A stretch of DNA of 64,000 nucleotides from Apostichopus japonicus (lineage: Eukaryota > Echinodermata > Holothuroidea > Aspidochirotida > Stichopodidae): the NCBI RefSeq assembly GCF_037975245.1, contig NC_092581.1, forward strand, positions 11,683,303 to 11,747,302, read 5' to 3'. The first letter of the stretch is position 1. Each line of letters opens with the position of its first letter. Shown here piece by piece: positions 41,484 to 53,800 of this stretch. The notes beneath the pieces were generated by a model. It did no database searches. It saw only the letters and a list, made by a program, of their open reading frames with translations, and was not told the origin of the DNA. The translations under genes and the position numbers were made by a program.

Positions 41484-41723
41484 TCAAACCATCAACAATG
41501 ACCTGATGTTCTCCCGTCCGGTTGATCTTTTCACCAGAGCTCCGTGTAGGTCTGTCAGTCTCCCCTTTCTTCCCTTTGTACCTTTCCTTTTGATGGGGTT
41601 TCCAAGGAGATCATACAAAGGTTTAGCAATAATAGAGAAACTGGGTCCGTAGTTGCGGTAATAACCCAGGAACCCCATTATTTGTCTTAGTTCACCAATG
41701 GTTGTGGGTTTCCTCTGCTTCAA
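41484..41723 (-). pseudogene. gypsy reverse transcriptase thumb / connection remnant
   Basis: Reads TIGELRQIMGFLGYYRNYGP and IAKPLYDLL, the typical segment after the RT palm (LRxFLGxxxYYRxFI...). It then drifts into unrelated sequence. RNase H motif residues are in another frame to the left (about 41380-41460). Confidence 0.78.
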
Positions 41724-41798
41724 CTCCCGAACAGGTTGAATCTCTGCAGGGTTAATCTTGTAGCCCTAGCTCTTCTGATACTATTCTTCCGAGATATC

Positions 41799-42347
41799 TC
41801 ACTTGCCGCTGGAACAGCTTTCACTTAGATGGCTTGAGTTTAACACCATGATACTGTAAGTGTCGAAGAACCTTCCTGAGATTTCAACATGTTGGTTGAA
41901 GGTTGGAGCAAACACCAAGACATCATTGAGGTAGACAACACAAATGTTGTACTCGTCTATACAGCTTTCCATGAATCTCTGAAATTCTGCCGGAACATTC
42001 TTTAAGCCAAAAGGACATTCATGCAAACCCCAGGGGGTGATGAAAGCAGTTAAGTGTTGACTCTCTTTGGAGATGAACCCCTGGTGGTACACTTTCCCTT
42101 GGTCAAAGGTTGAAAACCAAGAATTTCCCGAAAGTCCATCGAGGATGTCCTGTATCTTTGGAATCGGCTGCTGATCATTGATAGTTTTCTTTTTCAACTC
42201 CCTGTAATCGATGCAGAGTCTAAGGGTGCCCTCTCGTTTGCGCACATCACACACCATCGGTGAGGAATAATTTGATCGTGACCTCGTGATCCAGTCTCTA
42301 TTGACTAAGTCTTGTACATAGTCAATAACTTCCTGTATAAAGGACAA
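41799..42347 (-). pseudogene. gypsy reverse transcriptase palm remnant
   Basis: 182 codons. Motifs in order: [41 protein letters not shown] and [12 protein letters not shown]. The catalytic box reads YLND where family members have YxDD, so one catalytic Asp appears replaced. It ends in a frameshifted tail. Confidence 0.85.
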
Positions 42348-42439
42348 GGGATACTCAGGTAGGTTTGTATACCTGTCATTACTTCTTTGTTGTTAATGTA
42401 GTCTGGAAGATGGAATCATGAATGCAGTTGTTCTAGTTC

Positions 42440-43046
42440 TCACAGGTCAGTCCGTTTTTCTAGGAAAATGTCTCGGTCAGTGGTATTATGGCACTGGATG
42501 GACACTTTGAATGACTTAACATCAACTACCGTCTCCAGCATCTCAATCCCCTCTGGCCAGTTTTGTTCAAGGGTGGAATAAAAATAGACCAGTTCGATCT
42601 GCTCTCCCCAATCTGAACGAACTCTACACTCTACCACTTTCACCTGACCCAGTCCGACCAACACACCTGTCCGTCCTGTTTGACATTTTACGGTGTTTCC
42701 ATCATCTCTTAGCACCGTTTGGACAAGAGAACGGATGGCATATTCCTTCTTACCAGGTAGTAATTTTTCGAGAGATTGGACCAATGACTTCTCTCCTACT
42801 ACTGCTGCAGACGCAAAGAGCACTCTCCGTTTCAGGGCTAGTGCCCTAAGAAGAAAGGACCGAGGAGACTCTTTTGTACCCTAGCTGGGACATGTTGCAC
42901 AATTCTTGGTATAGCTCCGTGGCACTTCTCTCCTGGAAATGAGCTTGCAACAGTCTCTTCAACGCAGAAAATGTGAGGTCCTCCCTTTCCTCAAAGTAAT
43001 TTCTCAACTGCAGCCCGGTGGTCACGGCCTTGATCACTCCTTCCAC
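42440..43046 (-). pseudogene. gypsy gag/protease-side remnants
   Basis: Two frames, 43046-42846 (LRNYFEEREDLTFSALKRLL..., gag-like) and 42823-42440 (AVVGEKSLVQSLEKLLPGKK..., a region that precedes RT in such elements). Assignment rests on position upstream of RT; sequence support is weak. Confidence 0.5.
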
Positions 43047-43404
43047 AATTTCTCATTACGGGTACCCTTTCTGCAGTGCACTCTCCATTTGACGTATAGG
43101 AGAATTTATCCCTTTGCTCAGGGTTCCCAATCTGTCCACATACCTTGAATTCCTTCCTACAGTATGGATTGTACTGGGGGTTTGCAAGCTGGGTGGTGGT
43201 ATGGCACTCCTCATCTTGTACGGGTTGACTTTTGGGAAGCTTAAGTTGTAGCTTCCTCAGCTCGTCCTCACACTTCCTGCCTCAGGGCGGTTACCTCCCT
43301 CATCAGTTATGGTGTGCACCCCTCCACATCACCGTTCTTCGAATTAAAGGAGTCTTTGCAGGTTCGCCAATTTGAAACAGGGTGGCCAGGATCCTATACT
43401 CATG

Positions 43405-43869
43405 TAAAGTAGGAGAGAGCGACAACGTAGAGATTCGTCTTTAGGCGTTATACAGCAACACATTTATTATCGTAACTCATTCTTATCTCGGTCTCCATTC
43501 GCATATAATTACAGTGGAAAGAAATGATAGCAAGGCAATTGTAAAACTTCTAAAATAAATGAAACTTTACCCTAAATCCGTTAGTAAAATGAGCCCAAAC
43601 CAATACAAACTAGCAACACAACTGTTCAGATGGTCCCTGAATGAGGAATTCATACCAACTGCGCATGCGCAGAACATCACACGACTGACGCGATTCCCCT
43701 CATTCGTACCCACTGCGCATGCCCAGACAATGTATAGCAACCGGTGCGCAACCGTACGTTCATGTCCCTCCACCACCTTTCGAACTGACTTTTATAGCGG
43801 TTGCAATATTTCTGGTTCAACATGTAATTTTGTATCCAGGTAAAACACACATGTCATAAATTAACCTCG
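43405..43869 (-). mobile_element. LTR-like sequence next to the gypsy internal region
   Basis: Begins tgtaaagtaggagagagcga on the plus strand and ends near ataaattaacctcga. Its two ends match the ends of the shorter sequence at 44176-44320. Its position fits the 5' LTR of the minus-strand gypsy element. I could not assign a primer-binding site with confidence. Confidence 0.6.
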
Positions 43870-44175
43870 AAGCACCCTAGCACTGGATTATTATAAGAAT
43901 AACTAATGAAAATGTTGAATTTATCATGAAATATAACAAACAATACAACGTTTTAATGGGCACAAATGCAGGCGATCGTCACCTCCTGGACTATACTAAC
44001 ATGCACACTTATAACAATAGGTCTGCTAATAGCGACGATTTACTTCTATCCTGATATTTACTACAGTTGAGAGTCATTGACTTTGATTTACCATTAGTTA
44101 GGATAGTAACATGTTTAACATTTAATGATTAGTTAATTGTTTGTTAAATGACCATAAATATTCATCAACTTACCT

Positions 44176-44320
44176 GTAAAGTAGGAGAGAGCGATATTAG
44201 GTAGAGATTTGTCGTTAGGCGTTATACAGCAACAATTTTATCATATCGTCACGCGCCCTCTTATAACATAATACTTTATAGTTATTTTTTATAGGGGTGT
44301 GATAAATCAACCTCGTTACA
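44176..44320 (-). mobile_element. second, internally deleted LTR-like sequence at the edge of copy 2
   Basis: Starts tgtaaagtaggagagagcga and ends aaatcaacctcgttaca (TG...CA ends). Same ends as 43405-43869, with the middle mostly missing. The sequence homologous to copy 1 begins 1-2 bases after its right end. The 306 bp between the two LTR-like pieces (43870-44175) has no recognised feature. Confidence 0.6.
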
Positions 44321-44680
44321 CTGGGAACATTTAGGAACATTTCTGCCATCGAAACACTTTTTACTCAAGTGATTTACTATTGTAACTTTTTCTAAGAGAA
44401 CATGGGTTGAATTTCTTAGGCCACTACTCACTAGGTCGTTTATATTCCATTCTATGCAAAAATGCCTAGCTTTTCGGGAGAAACGTGAAATGTTGATAAT
44501 TACATACTCAGTTTTTTGGTTATTCAATAATGGGGAGCAGAGTGAAAGAGTTTGAATGGCAAGCAGGAAAGCAATTTAAAATTGATGGTTCAAAGTTCTG
44601 TAACTTTCTATGTCAATTATCATGTTGTAAAAGGGTACCCTGACCAGATTGACAATTCTAGAAAGGTGTTTTGGTCACAG

Positions 44681-44806
44681 GAGAACAGCGGGGAATTTTC
44701 TGAGAGAATGCTGAGAAAGAAGAACAAGTTGAGCAAACTCCAGCATAGTTATGGAACCCGCTCACAGGACGCTTCTGATAATCCCATCAATGGTGAAGGA
44801 GATGAG
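44681..44806 (+). CDS. copy 2 exon 14'
   Basis: 126 nt, [17 protein letters not shown]..., nine bases different from exon 14. Acceptor ggtcacag, donor gttggt, phase 0-0. The reading frame stays open upstream of the acceptor to an ATG at 44585. Intron 14' (44807-45380) is shorter than in copy 1 and plain. Confidence 0.8.
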
Positions 44807-47800
44807 GTTGGTACTTTGAGAATGATCAGATCTCTCTTCAAAATTGTCTTCTTTTTGTGGCTTGTTAGATGGTCTGTGGACATAGTTGCAAATAATTTCT
44901 TTGGATTGGACATGGACAGAACGGGGGGGGGGGGCAATTTGGAGTTTCAGTTTGACATTATTTGCAGATGGAAGCAAGCACAGTTAATTTCTACTAAAAC
45001 CAACAGCAATCTTTCTCGGTATCTAGACCAAGATCTTTTACTGGACATGTAGTCCTTACAAATTTTATTACGTCTACAATATTTGAAATTCCTGTAGGGT
45101 TGATTCGCTTTCCCTTGTTTTCACTCTTCCTTTTAACTTTTTTTTTCAAAATTGTCGAGTATTAATTTTTACACAATCTTATGAATTGTAAGCCTTTCTT
45201 ATATTTAGTACATTTAGGTATTTTCTATAAACTTCATATGAAGTCCATGTTCACAGCATAATAGTTTATTTTTTTTATTTTTTTATTTGTTTGTTTGTTC
45301 ATTTATTGCTGCTTACTTGTTGGTTATATCAGCATGTTCATATTTTATTGATTTAATATATATATTTTTTTCTTCTTCAGATGGTTGATGAAGAAAGGTT
45401 GGAGGAATCCTCAGGGTATGAAGTCAAGATCAGCGATAACAACGAAGAGGGGTAAGTACTATAGAATAGAGAAGAAGGGTACTATCTAAATATTAATGTG
45501 CAAAGGTCACGTGAAGGCCAACAATAGTTGTGTGCCCTCTCCTGTGGTTAAGACAACGAATAGACAAGGAGAGATACTCTGTAATTCTAAACAATTGTTT
45601 ATTTCTCTGTGACAATGTATGTATCAAGAGCAGGGAACCGACTTGTCGACAAGAAAGCCGTAGGGTCAAGAGCAATGGGGACTGGGGGTTGGGGTGGGTA
45701 AGGCACTCCCCTCCATAGACTGATCAAAGCTGATCTTTATCACAATTGCAAACAAGTTTGCTTCGCTTTTATTGGCTTTAGCCGTGTAAGATTGTATTAC
45801 GAAGCAGGCTAAGTCTGGACACTTTGTCGTAGGAGGGAAAGTTAAGCACCATCACCTTATTCTGCTGCCGTAGAGAGGGAGCAGGGGATCCAAAAACTGT
45901 TTTGGCCCACCCCTGTTGTTGACTAACGAAAGTTAACCGCAGTGATTAGTTAATCTGTCTTTCTTAATGAAAATGAGCAGTACAGGATCCTCCCTGTGTG
46001 TGCTATGTTATAGTAATCAATCGAGTCGGTTGATGGATGTTGCGAATTTCAAAAATCTACGAGTCAAATTTTAGGTCTGTCAGTGGCAAGTTACAAAGCA
46101 CTGTTTTGTGTTCAAACAATATTGATTAATTCTCTGACTTGTTCGTGAATTTGAGCAAAATAGTCATTACTTCCTTAAGTCGAGCTTGCTGATTGGAAAG
46201 GGCATGCATGATCAACAGAATGTCAATGTAATTTATGCAATGTAATTAATGAATCAAAGGGAATTCACAATGTTCAGTGCATATTTATGTGATATCAGGC
46301 TCATATCTCTCCTGAAACCATTTACTTATATCATTATAATATCTGTCAGAAATTGACGGTCAAGATATAAGAGATTTATGTCTTTATAACATTCAGTTAT
46401 TGATTTACAGAGAATAGCAGCAGTTTGTCAATGCTAGGATATTGAAATTATTAAGATCTTGTTCTCTTAATGTCAACTGCTAAAGCTCTGATACCAACCA
46501 ATCAAGTTCTTGGATAACTCAATTCCTTATGGTAGTGTTTGTGCGATCTTACGTTATCAGCAATGTGAAGCAATGTCAGGTTTTGCTCCTGCATATCATT
46601 TTGATAAGTTGCTGGAAAATGGATTGTCAGAAATAGCAAGTACACGATTGGCTTTTTGACAATCCAGTTTGGTCTTAAAGAGTTACAGCATGCATGCAGC
46701 CCAACCACTGGTTGTAACTGGATTTTGCTGAGCTGCGAATGGGTGTAGCTTGCGTCCGGTGCATATCAAAACGCGATGCATCTGACCACTGCCGGTACAT
46801 ATTGCAACAATAAGTATAACTCTGTGTAATCTCTGGTGACCTATTGTGTAGGTGTGGGTGTCATACCTTGATATTAAACATGATATCACAATAAGGGAAT
46901 ATTGACTGCATCCCATAATTGGCATACTTATGCAGATACACCATATTGAGTGTATGTAAACCATGTTCACTGATTTTAATGAAGGTTAAAGGCCATTTGA
47001 GATCAGCCCAGCAAAACAACGAATTATGTTTTGTTTGATTCTCTTTATCCGTCAGTGGTTCGAGCGATTACTCAGACTGTATCGAAGAGAAGGGAAAAGC
47101 ACAGACAAAGAGAAAGTACAAAAGAAAGAGAGCTCGCAAGAAGAACCCAGAACGAAGTCAAGACCCCCGGAGGACCCCGAGAAAGAAACCCAGGAGAACT
47201 CTGAAAAGAAAAGTAAAGTCTTCTTGATAATTAGATTCTCAGAAATTAGTTTTGTCAAATCTGTATTTTTGGTCAAGAAGACTGACAGTAACCATCTCAG
47301 GAAATAAAAGACACATATCAGATCTCTTTTGCATACTTAATTTTTGAAAAGAAAAAAATTAGTCCACTGTAAAAAAAACAATAGTAACCACTGGATGTTT
47401 TACTTGACCAAGCCTGTAAGGTCAACTCTACAATGGGAAATTTTTAATGGTTGACATTACTGTAACATAACTGTTAATTTATTTTGACATCCCTTGTGCT
47501 CCCCTATCCCCTCTTCCAAAGATGTTGGTAATTGATGAACAACCCGTTTCTGAGCTTCCAGAGGAGTACAAGCTATCACGTTGGATCACAGACACCAACC
47601 CGCGGAGGTCCCCCTATGTACCCCAGATGGGTGACGAGATCATGTACTTTTGGCAAGGTCACAAGGCTTACGTAGAAGCTGTCAAGAGGCATAACGTCTA
47701 TCACATCGACGGGCGGAAATTTCCGTGGAACCACCTTGATTTAAAGGTACTATCTATTTCTAGTTGGACTGTAAAAAGCTTCCTTCACTCAATTAATTTC

Positions 47801-50800
47801 CTTACACTGCCTTTAGTAACCTCTATGAACGAGTCGATTAAGGAAAGACCATGGCTACTCAAAGTAATGAAGCGAACCGCGGATGGCGGGGGAAATTACC
47901 AGATTTAGGGTCCCTCGCTTCGAACTCACAAGTTATGAATGAGGATGCAAGAGTGTTCTTGCGTTGAAACAACGGCTGACAATTTATTGCAAAACTCTAA
48001 CAAAATGATACAATACATATGAATAAATCATGATACATGACAATATAAAATGGCTTAAAGAACTCCTTAACCTAAATGGCTTAATAAACTCTTTAACCTA
48101 ATTAAAACTGTCCTAACTCGGGGAAAATCTATACTCAAATATTCAATACTACGAAATATCCATCTCGCAATAACTCACCAAGGATATTCAGTAAAACTAA
48201 ATTCTACAACGTAAAATGCACAAAGGAATAATATTAAAACATAACAGTGGAATCGCTCTCTACTCGTACAATACTCAATACTCCATACGATACTTGTACA
48301 ATACTGTATAAAATGTATAATGAAAATGTAAAATGAACATAATGAAATAATCTGCACTTTGAAATAATACAATACGTTTGCCAACAGGCGAGGACTTTTA
48401 GCACCTTCATAGTGGTCAGGGCAACCCATGCCAGCTGCAACCCATTATAGGAATTTTCACCTTACTGTTCCTAGACAGCAGGAATTTTCACCTCCTGAAC
48501 CCACAAACTCTCAAGAGTCTTGTCACTCTATAGCTGTCCAGAATGGCTAAGATTCAAGGACAATCTCTGAGACAATAACTTTAATAAACAACAGTAAGAA
48601 ATAATGTTCAGAATACAAAATACGAATACGCTCTTTACACCACGAGCAGTACAATACTAAAATACAGGTACAAAAATAATACACTTCACTGTCAATTACA
48701 GTATAATAATACGCAATACTAACACCCACGTGCTTAACGAAACAATACACGCTACGAACCCGTAGGACCAAGGTCCAAAAACACAACCTTACATATGTAC
48801 TTGGTACAGTAAAGTACAACCTAGCCAAAGGGGCAACACTTAAAACTACAATTCAATTAAATAACAATAAGGGTACGTACAGCATTTATAAAACAATATT
48901 CATGACTTAAACTCTTACTACACTGAAAACAACTCGCTCGCGGAAAAGAATAACTCCCTACGCTCGCGGACATCGAGAACGCGGACATCGAGAATACGGA
49001 CATCGAGACTCCATCAGGTGCCAGCCAGCTCGCTGTATGTTGGTAATAGTATTAGTGGAACCACCATCTTGGAAAACCAGTGGCTTCGAGCCTGAAGCCG
49101 ATAACCAGAAAAACCTGAGGCATCCTGCCTCTAAGAAGGGGGACATCTCGTCACTGACTCCAGATAGTACAGATATAGGTATTATAGTAGTATAGAAATA
49201 TGATGGAGCAATAAAATTATGAAATACTAAGGGGTTTACGAGACGAACCCCGGAGCTCTGCAGAGACGCTGCTGGCCATTATCACAGCGGGTACAGAACT
49301 TACAAAACACACGTGCAAAAGCTATGAACACAACTAACGCTAAAAACTTATTATTACGTAACACATATAAATATTCAACGGGTGCACACAACAACATTTC
49401 ACTTCACTACTGTAACAACACATTGGATTTTTGTTTTGTTTTAATCTATTCTGTGTATGACTGGCAGCACCGGACTCGCTCGTAACCCTCCAAATACACA
49501 TATAACGGCACCAAACCACCCATGACCCTTCACTCACCCATGACCCTTCACTCACTGATACCGCAACCCTCGTATATCCCTTCATATACCCATATCCTTT
49601 TACACCCATTTCCCACCACACACCCCTATTTCACACACCCATATCCCTTCACACACCCATATTCCTTCACACACCCATATTCCGTCACACACACATATTC
49701 CTTCACCCAACCATGTCCATTCACTCACTTATACCTTCACCCTTCCATATCTCTCCATACACCCTTATCCCTTTATCCATCCATATCCTTCCACGCACCC
49801 GGCCTATCCTATCACACAACCCTATTTCAGACACCCATATCCCTTCACACACCTCTTAACCCCCAAGACAACTCACGTCTCCTCACATCACCATGCCTCC
49901 TCACAATTGTTCAATGCAGGTGCCTCTGAAAACCCTAAAGCAGACTTTTCAGATCATTTTGATCAGATTTTCACTTCTGCTCAATTCTAAAAATCCCATA
50001 AGCTAAGCCTATCATCTATAACCTAAGTTTTATTTCAATAAAGGGGCACAGGTTTGAACTTTGAATAGTTGCTTCTCAAGTGTGGTTAACAGTAGTATGA
50101 AACGTGCGACAGTCCTGGTAACCAAATCTGTGAGAAGGATTTCAGTTTAATTATTCATTAATTATCATGAATTCATAAAATATTTGCTTATTATTACTTT
50201 AATTCATTCATAAACATCTACTAGGGCACATTAGTATGATAAATTACAATCATACTTTGACAATTAGCCGGTGAGTTTGCGAGGATTGGCAAACGAAGTA
50301 AACAAATCTGATTTGGTTTCCCTTCACATATTAGACCGAGGAGTTGATGAAGGTTGTCGGCGTCAAGTACCACATCGGTCCGCCCACTACGTGTGGACTG
50401 AAGCTAACCTTTATTGACTCAAATACCAGAAAGCAAACTGGGGGATTTTTCCAACTCAGGTAATTTCAATGTTTGCTTCAATGCTTTGTTTGTGAACACA
50501 CCATATCAGTCTATTGTATGTTTAAAACCTATGGTTTTGTGTACATTTTTCATACGCCGGATCTCTGGTAATATTTTGGCCGAAATTTGTTCAAAGAGAA
50601 CTTCACCTTGGTAGTTGGACCGTACTAATTTGCCTACCAATAAGCTTTGCCAAACAGGATCAATTATTTTCCCTGTATTTATCCTTAGTATATGTAGCTA
50701 GTTTTGAGGTTGTCGTATAATTCTACATGCCATAACTGAGGTTTAGGAAATTCTCTAAGTTGTCGGTTTTTATTGTTTTTAGTGCATCATTCTCATTGCA

Positions 50801-53800
50801 GCAGGTATTACCATTCTTCAATATCTTAACTCTTTCGCTGTCGTTTTTCATTTCTTCTGTCTCAGGTATCACGCCATGTCAGACGTCATAGATTTCTTAG
50901 TCTTAGCTCAACATTACGATATCGCGATGAAAAGGAAGTTGAAGCCGGGAGATCGTTTCCGGGCAGTCATTGACGACCAGTGGTGGCTGGGGGTCATCGA
51001 AAACAAGGTCCCCTTAGAGGCCGAAAACCCTGGTAGTTTATTCCAGTGCTTCCACGTCAGGTATGTCGCAAGTAATATTAAAATCTGTTACTAGAGTTAA
51101 GGATGATTTAAGGCCGAATATTTTAGTCTCGGTATGTCATAACTAAGAAAAGAAAAGGAAATTAAATGAGTGCTGATAGTATTTTTCTTGCAATCCTGGT
51201 TGTCAAGAATGAGTTTTATTGTGGAAAATGAATCAAACTAAGTCAATTTTTTTGCTCCCAGTTTTCTGCCATTCTTGATGGGATGGTTTCCATAGCAACT
51301 GACATCCCTCTTATCTGTCGAGGCAATGTGATAACTTAAACTTTGTTGCTTGTGTATCTTCTCCAAGAAAGCTTATTTAAATTTCCATTCTCTACAATTG
51401 TCCCATTCTGCTTTTTGTTACTCTGTTATTCATTTATTCTTGCATAATTATATTTTTTTTAAAAGCTGAATTTCTCTCGAAATCCCTTCTCTGTCTGCTT
51501 TCTATGTTTTGTTGAATGAAACTGGGGTGGTGGGGGCCATAATACCAGTTACATGATATGCAAGGCCCTGTGGCTTCTGACCGGCAGCCCCCCCCCCCCA
51601 GCAAGAAGTGACAATATATGGGAATCGCCACCAACTAAGGGATGGATAGTTTTAAGTTGGTAGAGCGCTGGGCTTCTAACCCAGATGTCTCTGATTCTAA
51701 TGCTGTTCTAGCCGAATATTTCTTCACACAATTCCATTGTCTAAAAATTTCCCTGTCAGATTTCAGATATTTAATTTACTCATATAAACTTAATTGAAGT
51801 CAAATGTTATGCATCTCTTCTCTACAAGTTGCTTAATTTTCCGTCTTTTCCCCTAAATTCATCTGTCGTAGGTGGGATAACGGTGAAGCAGAGAGAATGA
51901 GTCCCTGGGATTTGGAACCGATAGATAAGAAGAGTAAGTTTGCAAAGTCAAGTTGAGATTATTAAGTCAAGCCAAAGTCATCGTGCAATGGGAATTAGAT
52001 AATCGGAATCGTTCCGATTTTGAGGCAAGACAATGATGGTTATTGCTAATTTCAGGATTATTATGACGTGTTTATATTTGACACAACATGCGCAGGACGT
52101 TACCTTCCTCAAGAGTATCGTTGGTTTTCAATGGATTTGTCATTGGAGTTGCAGCAAGCATTTCCCCAAGGCTGAAATCTGTGTCGTTATTTAAAAAAAA
52201 AATTATTGTGGCGGTTTTCAATGGAATTGTCATAAGAGTTCAGCAAGCCTATTTCCCTAGCTGAAATCTGTGTCGATATTTTTTTTTTTTTGCCGCAGTG
52301 AATAATTTATCTGGTATCACATCCCAAATGCCATTCAAGTGCAAAGATGTATTTGTATGTATGTATTTGACAGTGAATAATTTATCCGGTATCGCAACGT
52401 GCCATGCAAAATGGTCAAATTGCTATACAAAGTGCAAAGATGTATAGCAGTTCTTGAACACAGGACACTGTAGTATTTTATGAGAGACAAAGTCCATAGC
52501 CTTCAAAACTTCTACGCAAAGTGTTTACACTACTTTATTCCCTGTGTCCTGACACGTTTGGTACGGCATGACACAAGTAAGGTGTGACACATGTAACAAG
52601 ACTTTCTTTGAACAAGCTACATAGATTATTAGTCCCATTGAAGGTGCTTGCCAAGGAAATTAGTGGATCTCACCTTTCTCTGGAAAGTATCGTGAGTGAG
52701 TCCTGTTAACATATCACCATAAAGTAAGAGCACTGATTCCTCGGCCGGAGTCTGTGTTATATTCTTGCACCGTTAATTTTTTTTTGGCACAACATAAAGG
52801 TGTAAGATGCTACACAACCAGCTGCAGAGAGGTTAGTTCCATAACAGATGTTTGTGCAGGACAGAGGTTTAAGCACATGTTTATATTGGAAGATTCAGGA
52901 GTAAATGGTTCAATGTATCACCGTAGCAAGAGCATTGCTTCCCTTGGCTTAGTCTCTGTTTATCCGTTTCCCACATGCATTTGGTTAGACATGACACAAG
53001 TTTAAGTTAGTACAGATGGGAATCACATTTGGACTAAGTTTCTTTGAACACACTACAGAGATGTTGATTTCATTTCATTGTCAGTACCTGCTCAGGAAGT
53101 AGGCTATATGTAGCCCATGCTCCTCACGATATTCTCAACTCACTAAAGAAATGTGCTTTCTTCGCCTGATTTCCAGACGAACCCTGTAAGGTAAGATCAG
53201 GTGACCCTCTGACACCCGCAGAGATCCAGCAACTTCGGTACAAACCTCAGGTAGGAGAATGGGGTGAACGTAAACAAGGAGAAGAATGTGATCGCATCTT
53301 GAAATGCCTCGATCAAGTCATGTCTCTCCGAATCGCAAAGATGTTTAACGCACCCGTTGACCTCAGTAAATACCCCGACTATGCCATGACCGTGCCGTAC
53401 CCAACGGACCTCACCACCATCAGAAACAGGTTGATGCTCCGTTTTTATCGACGACGTTCAGCTTTGCAATGGGAAGTCAGGAGGATAGAGTGGAATACAA
53501 ATGCCTATAACGACCCGAACAGACAGATAGTGAAAAACAGCAAACTAGTTACCAATATATTGCTGGAAGTTATCAGGTAATGTGTTTTTATCTCGAACTT
53601 AGCTGGGTGCCATATGATGATTAGGATATATGCCTTGAGAAAGTAGGTATAAAGGCTGAGAGGGAGAAGGGAATGGAGAAAGAGAGGGAGGAAGGAAGGG
53701 AGACAGGGAGGGAGACAGGGAGGGAGAATAATATTACTTTTTTCCTTTCCTGTTTGCAGGGATTTGGAACTTGAAAATGCTATATCACTCTACAACCAGA

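Larger units (their letters stand above)
39081..43404 (-). mobile_element. degraded Ty3/gypsy LTR retrotransposon internal region, minus strand
   Basis: On the minus strand, from right to left: gag-like remnant (43046-42846), a region that may hold the protease (42823-42440), reverse transcriptase (42347-41799), RNase H with a TDAS motif (about 41460-41380), an integrase linker (41201-40731), the integrase core (40461-40042) and a C-terminal stretch (39874-39632). Frames are broken many times. No left LTR is visible, so the 3' end of the element is missing. Confidence 0.85.

Noticed and set aside
44282-44527. Minus-strand frame across the copy 2 edge
   Set aside because: It spans LTR and intron sequence without a recognisable domain; copy 1 has no equivalent long frame.
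47522-47908. 128-codon frame as a separate gene
   Set aside because: It is exon 17' reading on past its donor into the intron and the inserted element.
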